NCBI GenBank assembly: GCA_903925515.1
Contig: CAIYFP010000330.1
Coordinates: 1 to 8,189, forward strand
Reading direction: 5' to 3'
DNA length: 8,189 bases
Source of the DNA: an uncultured Verrucomicrobiota bacterium
Lineage (GTDB): Bacteria; Verrucomicrobiota; Verrucomicrobiia; Limisphaerales; UBA9464
Shown one piece after another: positions 1-6,150 of the stretch; positions within the stretch are counted from its first letter, which is position 1, and each line of letters starts with the position of its first letter. A model generated the notes under the pieces. That model did not search any database, had not been told where the DNA came from, and worked only from the letters and a program-made list of their open reading frames with translations. The translations under genes and the position numbers were made by a program.

Positions 1-23
1 CCCCTCTCCCAGAGGGAGAGGGG
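1..23. repeat. GC-rich palindromic repeat inside hsdR
   Basis: Arms CCCCTCTCCC (1-10) and GGGAGAGGGG (14-23) are perfect inverted repeats around a 3-nt loop. The same 23-bp palindrome occurs at 7712-7734 inside hsdM. On the minus strand it is in frame with the downstream part of hsdR and reads LPSPSGRG immediately after the conserved VNQFTVIEG segment. The element continues beyond the window edge, so its full length is not visible. Confidence 0.85.
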
Positions 24-435
24 AGTGCGCCCTCGATCACCGTGAACTGGTTCACCGCCAGCCAGTCGTTCGCCCGCACATCGGAGAAATCCACCAGCCA
101 GGCCTTGTCGTGCTTCGTGCTGCCGTCCGGCCGGGTGTACTCGACATCGACTCCGTCACAAGAAGCCGGTGAAAGGCCCGGTTCGTCTGCACCAGTGACG
201 GCGTCGCCACGCGGAGTATCTTTCGCAACGCCTCTTCGATGGCCTCGTCTGGCAAGGCCCCATTCACCCGTCGTAGCCCTTGGCGAAGACGGGCCACAAG
301 CACCACCTCGCCAAACGAATCCCGCTCCGCCGCCGGTTCGCCGGGTGCGAGCTGCGGCCCGTGACCGATGGCATAGCCCAACTCCCCGAACCACGTCAGG
401 GCGGCGTCTTCGACGATGGATTCGGTGAGGCTCAC
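1..435 (-). pseudogene. hsdR: Type I restriction enzyme R subunit, 5' end, frameshifted and cut by the window edge
   Basis: This is the N-terminal part of the ATP-dependent DNA translocase/endonuclease subunit of a Type I RM system. The first frame begins MSLTESIVEDAALTWFGELG and runs to RAFHRLLV, the characteristic start of the HsdR N-terminal (HSDR_N) region. The start codon is GTG at 435-433, overlapping the upstream DUF4276 stop as GTGA, so translation is probably coupled. At about 157-159 the frame breaks: the homologous sequence continues one frame over as DGVDVEYTRPDGSTKHDKAW... and VNQFTVIEG, implying one base lost from an expected GTG-GAC. The second frame then stays open to the window edge. 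Right after IEG it enters a GC-rich palindromic repeat (1-23) read as ALPSPSGRG, which does not belong to HsdR. The family is clear; whether the gene is truly dead or the shift is a sequencing error cannot be told here. The catalytic nuclease and helicase motifs lie outside the window. Confidence 0.85.
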
Positions 436-1043
436 GAGTGCCGGAGTGAGGCCAGTCCTTGGATCAACTGTTGAAAACTGGCGGATTTGTTTTGGGCGGG
501 ATCAAGCCGTGTGGACATCCTCCTTGCCACTTCGATCTTGGAAATGCCGCTGGGGTAATGTCCGGCCTTTTGCAGCACACGCTCCAGAGCTTCCCACGTC
601 CCGCCCACGATCTGATCGGGGTCACGATAGGGAGCCTTTTGCCCGAGCGTGGCCGGAACACCTCGAAACTCATTCGCCAGAGCTGAAGGATCTCCGAAAA
701 ACCAGGCCTCCAGTTCCTCTACGGCAATGCGGTTGAGCACCGTGAACCTGCCGCGATGCGGGGCCGACTTGGTGGGGAGTTGCGCAGAACGGGCTGCTTC
801 TTCCATTAACTTTTTGAGCTTCGCACAGTCCCCTCGGTCCTCATCCACCACCACGACGATACGGTAGTCTTCGGGAATCCATGCTTTGTATCCTTTCAAC
901 CTGCTCTCCAACTGGGCCAGAAGGTCGCATTTCCCCTGAAAAACGATGGGAGCCCAAGTTGTTCCTTGGGGAAGGATTCGGGGCAGAAACCCCCGAAAAA
1001 ACGCCTCGGCCGATGGCTCTTCCAAAAGCAGTTCGAGGTGCAT
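432..1043 (-). CDS. DUF4276 family protein (predicted TOPRIM-like partner of the AAA ATPase)
   Basis: The 203-residue protein has the layout I associate with DUF4276: an N-terminal strand and acidic motif LELLLEEPSAEAFFRGFLPR (E8/E9, E13), a GKCDLL segment near 37-42, a strand ending in an acidic DED motif (RIVVVVDEDRGDC, D67-D69), and an IAVEELEAWFFGDP motif (about 106-119). A conserved N-terminal Glu plus a D-x-D after a hydrophobic strand is what a TOPRIM metal site looks like, so a nuclease role is plausible but inferred. The start lies 3 nt after the AAA ATPase stop, and its TGA stop overlaps the hsdR GTG start. The ATPase, this gene and hsdR therefore look co-translated. No Shine-Dalgarno is visible before the ATG, in keeping with coupling. 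AAA-ATPase/DUF4276 pairs are recurrent in defence loci and resemble split OLD-type ATPase + TOPRIM systems. Family assignment is confident; biochemical role is not. Confidence 0.88.
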   Translation of the reverse strand: MHLELLLEEPSAEAFFRGFLPRILPQGTTWAPIVFQGKCDLLAQLESRLKGYKAWIPEDYRIVVVVDEDRGDCAKLKKLMEEAARSAQLPTKSAPHRGRFTVLNRIAVEELEAWFFGDPSALANEFRGVPATLGQKAPYRDPDQIVGGTWEALERVLQKAGHYPSGISKIEVARRMSTRLDPAQNKSASFQQLIQGLASLRHS

Positions 1044-1046
1044 GGT

Positions 1047-2288
1047 TCAGCGCTTGGGGTCTTTGGTGGATCGAGGGCGCCTTTCCGCCCCAAGGTTGGT
1101 CAGAGGATCGCCCACCTCGAAGTAGCCTTCCATCCAGAGCTGCCCGAGCAGCGCACCTTGGGCCATAAACTCCGAAATGCCCAGCATGTCGGAAGCCCGC
1201 CGGGCCTGGGTGAAACCATCGTCGCTGCGGTAAACCACCCAGGTTTCCTCCGGCTTGAGGGCGTTGACAAAAAAGGGTGAGTGGGTGGTCACCATCAACT
1301 GCGATTGGGCCGAGGCGGTGCGGCATTCCTCCGCCAGCTCGGGAAGAAGGCGCGGATGCAGTTGGTTTTCCGGCTCCTCAATGCCAATCAACTGGGGCGG
1401 CTCGGGATCGTAAAGGAGCGTGAGGTAGGCCAGCATCTTCAGTGTGCCATCCGAGGCAAACTTGGCCATCACAGGCTTGTCGAAAGGGGCATCCTTGACT
1501 TGGAGGAGGAGGCGGCCGTCAGGCATCACGTCGGCACTGACCTTTTCCAGCCGAGGGACCCGCTGGGTCAGTTTCGAAAGAATCTCGGTAAGCCGGCCGT
1601 CGTGCTGTTCCTTGAGGTATTGGATGACATTGGGGAGATTGTCGCCGGTGGTGCTTAGGCGCTCCTGTGGACCGGCCTCGGGCACCCCCCGGGTGTTGTC
1701 GGCCGAGAGATAAGAGAGATACCAGCCGCTGATGAATCGGCGGAGAGCGCCGACGCGAGGGTGCTTGGACAACTGGCCGAGGGTGTTGACGGCCAGAAAC
1801 TCCCGGGAATCAAGGCGCTCCTCTATGCGCTTGTCCCTTTTATCGGGCATCTCCCCGGTGACGACCTCACCCTGACCGGAAGTGAAGTCGAGAAATCGGA
1901 AGGGTTTGCCCCGCTCATTTCGCCGCCATTGCAGCCACTCCCGGGCCACAAAAGGCCCCTTTGAATCCTCATCAATTTCGAGGTGGTAAGTGATGATGGG
2001 GGCCTTGGCCTTCTCCCGGTATTTCACTTCAAAGATGATTGCTCCCTCACAGCCCCGTGAGCGCAATTCCTTGAAACGCCCTCGTTTGTCCCAGGCCTTC
2101 CTAAGGCCCAGGTTGAAACACTCCGAGAGGAAGGCGAACGTGTCGAAGATGGTTGATTTGCCGCTCCCGTTCGGCCCCAGGAAAACTGTCAACGGGGTCA
2201 AGTTTTTCAGTTCGATGTCGCGCAGGGCCCGGAAGTTGCACACCCGGAGGTATTCAATTCGGGGAATGGAAGCGTGTGGTTTTGACAT
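1047..2288 (-). CDS. AAA family ATPase (AAA_21/OLD-like, ABC-type fold)
   Basis: This is a 413-residue P-loop ATPase starting MSKPHASIPRIEYLRVCNFR, the usual opening of RecF/SMC/OLD-like ATPases (IxNFRal..i.l..l..l.GpNgsGKS). Walker A is GPNGSGKS (38-45). An ABC-signature-like segment FASDGTLKMLAYLTLL lies near 277-292. Walker B is LIGIEEPENQLHP (300-312), and an H-loop-like TTHS is at 334-337. There is no nuclease domain after the ATPase core; the adjacent DUF4276 gene could supply it, as in two-gene OLD-type systems. I chose the ATG at 2288: a longer open frame reaches 2624, but its extra 112 residues read through the hsdR'/hsdS' remnant in another frame and have no family resemblance. No clear Shine-Dalgarno precedes the start. 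Likely a sensor/motor for anti-phage defence, by family context only. Confidence 0.9.
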   Translation of the reverse strand: MSKPHASIPRIEYLRVCNFRALRDIELKNLTPLTVFLGPNGSGKSTIFDTFAFLSECFNLGLRKAWDKRGRFKELRSRGCEGAIIFEVKYREKAKAPIITYHLEIDEDSKGPFVAREWLQWRRNERGKPFRFLDFTSGQGEVVTGEMPDKRDKRIEERLDSREFLAVNTLGQLSKHPRVGALRRFISGWYLSYLSADNTRGVPEAGPQERLSTTGDNLPNVIQYLKEQHDGRLTEILSKLTQRVPRLEKVSADVMPDGRLLLQVKDAPFDKPVMAKFASDGTLKMLAYLTLLYDPEPPQLIGIEEPENQLHPRLLPELAEECRTASAQSQLMVTTHSPFFVNALKPEETWVVYRSDDGFTQARRASDMLGISEFMAQGALLGQLWMEGYFEVGDPLTNLGAERRPRSTKDPKR

Positions 2289-2325
2289 GGCGGTAAAATA
2301 GAGAAAGAGAGACGGGGTTGTTGCT

Positions 2326-2342
2326 ACTGATTTACAGTCAGT
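2326..2342 (-). other. Stem-loop identical in form to a tRNA-Tyr anticodon arm
   Basis: On the minus strand the sequence is ACTGA-CTGTAAA-TCAGT: a 5-bp stem closing a 7-nt loop with C-U at positions 32-33, GUA in the anticodon place, then A-A. This is the geometry and loop sequence of a bacterial tRNA-Tyr(GUA) anticodon arm. No acceptor, D or T arm is visible around it, so it is not a tRNA gene. It overlaps the last codons and TAG stop of the hsdR'/hsdS' remnant and lies 37 nt before the AAA ATPase start. It could be a recombination footprint, a dispersed repeat, or chance. Confidence 0.5.
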
Positions 2343-2471
2343 TCCCCGCGCAGCAGCTTCGGCAGCAGGGTGCCGCGCAGGGTGACGAGGTTGCGGGATC
2401 CGAGGGCGGCAGGAATCAAGTGCCAGAAAGCCTCGCGCAAGCGCCCCACCAGCACCACTTGCCCGTAAGAC

Positions 2472-2508
2472 TCCCTCTCCCCCTGGCACAGGGTTGGGGT
2501 GAGGGTGT
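2472..2508. repeat. Degenerate copy of the palindromic repeat, inverted, inside the hsdR' remnant
   Basis: The plus strand here runs TCCCTCTCCCCCTGG, then CACAGGG and TTGGGGTGAGGGT. That aligns with the minus strand of the hsdM repeat (CCCTCTCCCTCTGGGAG, then GGGGCC and GGGGGTGAGGGT), including the conserved GGGGTGAGGGT tail. Relative to the host frame it is in the opposite orientation from the hsdM copy, so it is read as DTLTPTLCQGER rather than LPSPSGRGAGGEG. It replaces or extends the short EPAAERDS loop of HsdR without breaking the frame. Confidence 0.7.
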
Positions 2509-2635
2509 CTCCGGCATGTTCGCCCGGAGCCATCTGCGGCCCGTGCCCGACCGCATAGCCCAGCTCCCCGAACCACGTCAGGGCGGCATCTTCGACGATG
2601 GATTCGGTGAGGCTCATCATTCAAAAGGTGATGGA

Positions 2636-4714
2636 TTAGCTAAGAAGATTGATCTCGCATTGCGCACCCAAGAATAATCCGTCGAGGACGCATTGCTGCA
2701 AAACGAACCAAACATCAGCTACTTGGTTCAGGCGCTTACCATCCAAATCAACGTCAAGCTGCTTCTTCAATTCTGTTTCAACGATCGGCTTCAACTCCAA
2801 ATGAAGCTGATTGTTCCGATACAATCTAACGCGGTGCAGAGCATCCCAAAGGTCTGGATATGCAGGCTTGATTACCTTCCAAAAATATTTCTCATCTTGC
2901 AATGACCTGCCGATTTGGTCGATCGATTCGACGAGACACCGGTTACAAGTGTTGATGAAGGACTCAAAATCGGCCTCGGTCTTAACAGCGCCAAGACCGC
3001 AGAACTTTTCGGCCTCAGGAAAGCCCGACCTGCCATAAATTTTCGGAGTGCCCACCGTCACGGTCATCTTGCACAGATCTCGCAGTTCGCGTGTGATTGC
3101 GGAAGTGCGGCGCTTAACCCAGTCTTCCCGGTGTGGTTCTGCAACAATACGGCTAAACAGTTGCCGCCCCTCGCGGCGGGCAAGCTCTACCGCAACGTAG
3201 CGGCCAACTACAGGAATAGCGAAGCTTGGTTTCCCGGAAGCCATTTCTTTGATCATCCCATACCCCTTCAAATGCCTGGTGAGTTCAGCGGATGGCATCA
3301 AATCCATGACGTCTACGGTCTGTTTACTGGCCAGCATCTCAAGCATTTCATATTCGTCGGGGTAGAAACGCTGCAACTCGGAGACGACGTGACGGCAATA
3401 AAACGTCAACTCCGAATCCCTTGCCTCACGGTCTTTTTCAAGGTCTTCACGCGTAACCTCGGTTGGCCTAACTCGTTGAGCACGATCAAGCGACGCATTG
3501 GTATAACTACAGGCCATCCGTGTAAGCAGCGGATGCCCTCCATATTGGTCGGCTAAAAATGCAAGTGCGTCGGAGGAGAATGTCATTCCCATGCGCGTGC
3601 CAAAGAAATTCACCATCGCTTCCATCTCATTGAAAGCCAGTCCTTGCAAGTATCGGGATTGAACGATGCCAAACATTGGATTCTGAACTCCTCCAATTGT
3701 GTCCATCTCCACTACGGATGGATTCACTCCGGCGATAGTAGTCGATAGTCGCCCAATCTGACTCTGCGCCGACCACAATGTTTGCCAAAATGGAACAAAC
3801 TCCTCGTGCCAATGTTTGTCGGTGACTGAAATAGGGGAGATGTACTCGATCTCGTCAAACACCAACGCCGTTGACTTCCGCGCAGGCACCGCATTGAGCA
3901 CTTGGAAAAGGCGGTCTGACACATCAACTGCCGTCCCCTCAATTGGTGGCTTTGATATTTTGTAGGCAGATGCAATGTCCTTTATGACGCGGTTGAGAAG
4001 TTCATCCCAGCGAAGCATCCGAAGCGAAGGCAGCTTGCAATCATAATAGATGAACGCTCCGATTTCTTCCCGCTCGACCAACCGGCGCACCTTATATAGC
4101 AGCGACGTCTTGCCAGTCTTGCGAAGCCCAAATAATCCACGGTTTTGAGAGCGCCGGATTGCATCCAGTTGATCAGCCACAGCCTGGTCGCGTCCAAAGA
4201 AAAACAAATCATTGTTCAGCGGTAATTGGTAATCGAATAGATCGCGGGAAAACAATTGCGCTCTGATGACGTTGCGAGCGAACCACTCGTCAGCGGCAGC
4301 GCTGCGAACTTCCGAAGCGGCGAATACGACAGGAAGACGTGCTTGCGAGTTCTTGGCTACATACTCCGACACCCAGTCGCGGCCTTGCGGACTCTCCGTC
4401 ACAAGGAAGAATATACTTTGATCGACACGCCCATGGGCAGGATCTTCAGCGATGAGCTTATCAACTGCCTGCATCGTTCGCGCCTCAAGGGTTGGGTAGC
4501 TTGAAACGAATAGGGCAATCTCATGCTCAAAGCCGAAAAGTTGGCGAATGGATTCCTCCGGTTTGAGGAAATACATCGAGAGGTCGGTATTATGGGCATA
4601 TCTGCGACGAGCCCAGGTTACACTGAAGCCATGCAAAAATGGCTTCAAGAGCTTGGCTTCATCTGGAAAAAGCACGAGATGCTCCGTTGTGACTTCAGGT
4701 TTGATTGTACCCAT
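2636..4714 (-). CDS. STAND/AAA+ ATPase with C-terminal HEPN-like motif
   Basis: The 692-residue protein has three parts. Residues 1 to about 170 form an N-terminal domain I do not recognise. A P-loop NTPase core opens with FFFGRD (171-176), the entry motif of AAA_16/ORC-like and STAND ATPases. It has Walker A GLRKTGKTS (196-204), Walker B ALVFDEIEY (283-291), and a YGGHPLL segment (391-397) like the GxP motif before the winged helix of STAND proteins. Near the C-terminus LYRNNQLHLEL (631-641) carries R633-N634-x3-H638, the HEPN RNase signature. The start is 12 nt after the hsdS stop; no Shine-Dalgarno is visible. Base composition is visibly lower in GC (about half, by eye) than the flanking RM genes, suggesting separate origin. 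It lies between hsdS and hsdR, the position of prrC in EcoprrI. A sensor ATPase controlling RNase activity is a reasonable inference; the N-terminal part could hold a second effector or recognition domain. Confidence 0.8.
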   Translation of the reverse strand: MGTIKPEVTTEHLVLFPDEAKLLKPFLHGFSVTWARRRYAHNTDLSMYFLKPEESIRQLFGFEHEIALFVSSYPTLEARTMQAVDKLIAEDPAHGRVDQSIFFLVTESPQGRDWVSEYVAKNSQARLPVVFAASEVRSAAADEWFARNVIRAQLFSRDLFDYQLPLNNDLFFFGRDQAVADQLDAIRRSQNRGLFGLRKTGKTSLLYKVRRLVEREEIGAFIYYDCKLPSLRMLRWDELLNRVIKDIASAYKISKPPIEGTAVDVSDRLFQVLNAVPARKSTALVFDEIEYISPISVTDKHWHEEFVPFWQTLWSAQSQIGRLSTTIAGVNPSVVEMDTIGGVQNPMFGIVQSRYLQGLAFNEMEAMVNFFGTRMGMTFSSDALAFLADQYGGHPLLTRMACSYTNASLDRAQRVRPTEVTREDLEKDREARDSELTFYCRHVVSELQRFYPDEYEMLEMLASKQTVDVMDLMPSAELTRHLKGYGMIKEMASGKPSFAIPVVGRYVAVELARREGRQLFSRIVAEPHREDWVKRRTSAITRELRDLCKMTVTVGTPKIYGRSGFPEAEKFCGLGAVKTEADFESFINTCNRCLVESIDQIGRSLQDEKYFWKVIKPAYPDLWDALHRVRLYRNNQLHLELKPIVETELKKQLDVDLDGKRLNQVADVWFVLQQCVLDGLFLGAQCEINLLS

Positions 4715-4726
4715 AAGTTTGAGGGG

Positions 4727-5941
4727 TTATTTGGGGATGACTGGCAGGGATCCGCTCAGCAGCTTCGGCAGCAGCGTGTCGCGCAGGGTGGCGAAGGTGC
4801 GGGATTGGTGGAGGTTGGCGGTGATTTGGGCGTATTGCGGCGCGACTTGGGCGGTGAAGGCGGCCATGAGTTCCTTTGGCGGCAGCGCGACGCGGATGGG
4901 GCGGAAGTTCTGTTTGCTGATTTCGGCGAAGGTGGTGCCGGTGGCGCGGCCTTCGATCTCGGCCATGCTCTGCTGGCACCAGTTCAGCATGAAGTAGTTT
5001 GAGGCGCGGTCGTTGCACTTCATCGCGATGAAGCCCTGATTGATGGCGACGGGCATGGCAGCGATGGCGAGGTAGCCGACAGGGGCGCGGGAGGAAAGCA
5101 GCAGCGTCCCGGCGGGGAGCAGACCGGAGGAAATCTTGGCGATGCCAGCGTCGGTGAGCTTGCGGTCGGTGTCGAGCAGGACGGGCGCTTGGAGCGAGGA
5201 GAAGTCCTTCGGCGTCGTCCAGTGGTGCGTGCCGCCTTCCCAATACTTCGGCTCGGCGGTGCTCGGCGTTCCGCCGCCGACGCAATCGACGACTTCGCCG
5301 ACGGGCTGAATGGTCCACCCCGTCGGAATGTGGCCAAGTGCGGAGTCTTGGAAGGAGTCGGGGAAGAGGGCGGCGGTGGCGGGGGCGAGGTTGGGGGGCT
5401 GGCGGCCGTCGAGTTTGGCGCGGACGGGGTCGAAATCCACGAACCAGCTCTGGAACAGCGCCCGCGCCATCGCCTCCAGCGTCGCATTCATCCGCCGGTT
5501 CAACTCGATCTTGTCGTCCAGCGCCCCCAGCACCGCCGCGATGGCTTTTTGCTCGGGGAGGGGGGGGAGCAACACCGGAATCCGATGAAGGTCATTTCGA
5601 TTCACACCAGGAACGCCGCTCTTGTCGCTGCATGACTGGAAATCGACCGTTCGTAAAAGGTAAGAGGCAAAACGCGGATCATTGCCGTGAAAATCTTTTA
5701 CCCAAAGCGTCGTGTTCAGCGGCCAGTAGTCTTCTTTGATGAGAAAGACTTCCCCGATGGTTCCATATCGGCCGGTTACGACTCCAGGGCCTTTCACTCC
5801 GACTTCGGAGTGGTAGTCGCTAATGCCAGACGATGAGACAATGGGCACCTTACCCGGCATGCGGTCTTGTGAAGGCAAATCGAAACCACGCTGAAGCGTC
5901 ATTACTTCTCCAAGCGGCAGTTCCTCCCACTTACCCCCCAT
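4727..5941 (-). CDS. hsdS: Type I RM specificity subunit S
   Basis: This subunit chooses the bipartite DNA target for HsdM2S methylation and HsdR-dependent restriction. The 404 residues match the usual length. The target recognition domain TRD1 spans about 1-120. Conserved region CR1 is LPPLPEQKAIAAVLGALDDK followed by IELNRRMNATLEAMARALFQ and SWFVDFDPVRAKLDG (about 125-179). TRD2 spans about 205-350 (ALGHIPTGW entry, GGTPST). The distal conserved helix ends TFATLRDTLLPKLLSG (about 382-397). Both TRDs look intact. The ATG at 5941 is supported by a GGAGGGAGGG purine tract upstream, the only convincing Shine-Dalgarno in the window. The STAND gene follows after 12 nt. The last ~53 bp recur, diverged, at 2347-2399 in the chimeric remnant. 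Confidence 0.95.
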   Translation of the reverse strand: MGGKWEELPLGEVMTLQRGFDLPSQDRMPGKVPIVSSSGISDYHSEVGVKGPGVVTGRYGTIGEVFLIKEDYWPLNTTLWVKDFHGNDPRFASYLLRTVDFQSCSDKSGVPGVNRNDLHRIPVLLPPLPEQKAIAAVLGALDDKIELNRRMNATLEAMARALFQSWFVDFDPVRAKLDGRQPPNLAPATAALFPDSFQDSALGHIPTGWTIQPVGEVVDCVGGGTPSTAEPKYWEGGTHHWTTPKDFSSLQAPVLLDTDRKLTDAGIAKISSGLLPAGTLLLSSRAPVGYLAIAAMPVAINQGFIAMKCNDRASNYFMLNWCQQSMAEIEGRATGTTFAEISKQNFRPIRVALPPKELMAAFTAQVAPQYAQITANLHQSRTFATLRDTLLPKLLSGSLPVIPK

Positions 5942-5951
5942 ACCCCACCCC

Positions 5952-5960
5952 CCTCCCTCC
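5952..5960 (-). promoter_or_regulatory. Shine-Dalgarno of hsdS
   Basis: The minus strand reads GGAGGGAGG about 10 nt before the hsdS ATG. It fixes the hsdS start and contrasts with the other starts in the window, which lack a recognisable Shine-Dalgarno. The tract is part of the duplicated spacer and also occurs downstream of the intact hsdM at 7211-7221, where no hsdS follows. This is consistent with the spacer once having directly preceded hsdS in both copies. Confidence 0.6.
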
Positions 5961-6016
5961 TTCGCGCTGCGCGGTACGGCGGGCAGGCAGGTTGCTTGAA
6001 TGGAAGTCCAGAAGGG

Positions 6017-6108
6017 TCATTGGAAACCGAGGCCTTTCAGGTTCGCCCGGATGGCGGCTTCGCGTTGGGCGGACTCCTCGAACTGGCTGTTCAGTTCCGC
6101 GACGAGGC
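6017..6108 (-). pseudogene. hsdM 3'-end remnant
   Basis: The minus strand encodes LVAELNSQFEESAQREAAIR followed by ANLKGLGFQ and a TGA stop. This is the same C-terminus as the intact hsdM at 7278, with 4 amino-acid differences in 29 residues and the stop codon conserved. It starts abruptly after the Abi-like gene and has no start codon of its own. The substitutions look like ordinary divergence between alleles rather than decay, so it probably came from a related RM locus. Confidence 0.88.
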
Positions 6109-6150
6109 TGGGCGAGGGCAAGCGTGAAGAGTGAAATGGGAAGTGTGAGA

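Larger units (their letters stand above)
2324..2620 (-). pseudogene. Chimeric remnant: hsdR 5' end fused to hsdS 3' end
   Basis: This 98-codon frame opens MMSLTESIVEDAALTWFGEL, matching the start of hsdR at 435. The first 100 bp from the second ATG (2617) differ at 10 positions from hsdR by my count. After PGEHAG there is an in-frame insertion (DTLTPTLCQGER, a palindromic-repeat peptide). HsdR-like sequence resumes as ESYGQVVLVGRLREA, and the frame then switches to an HsdS C-terminal end, SRNLVTLRGTLLPKLLRGEL, whose DNA at 2347-2399 differs at 6 of 53 positions from the 3' end of the intact hsdS (4753-4805). The switch lies between about 2400 and 2430. The order hsdR' then hsdS' is the reverse of operon order, so this is a recombination scar rather than a simple truncation. 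It may still be translated, since it begins 15 nt after the STAND gene, but a function as a 98-aa protein is unlikely. Confidence 0.85.
5950..6108. repeat. Direct repeat, copy 2 (hsdM 3' end plus spacer)
   Basis: This 159-bp stretch aligns without gaps to 7211-7369 (offset 1261). I count 17 mismatches, about 89 % identity, concentrated in the coding half. It comprises a remnant of the hsdM 3' end (6017-6108) and the spacer with the tract TTCGCGCTGCGCGGTACGGC and GGGCAGGCAGG. Together the two copies enclose the Abi-like gene. Confidence 0.9.

Noticed and set aside
2326..2342. A tRNA gene.
   Set aside because: Only the anticodon-arm equivalent is present. No D arm, T arm (GGTTCGAATCC-like) or acceptor stem can be found around it.
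2289..2624. A 112-residue N-terminal extension of the AAA ATPase open frame.
   Set aside because: It reads the hsdR'/hsdS' remnant out of frame and has no resemblance to the family, whose normal N-terminus begins at MSKPHASIPRIEYL (2288).
2915..3556. A 213-codon open frame on the plus strand.
   Set aside because: It lies entirely antisense to the STAND ATPase, whose motifs are unambiguous. The plus-strand translation shows no recognisable family.
4523..5002. Plus-strand open frames across the STAND/hsdS junction.
   Set aside because: They cross two real minus-strand genes and have the low-complexity Gly/Ala/Val composition typical of GC-rich antisense frames.
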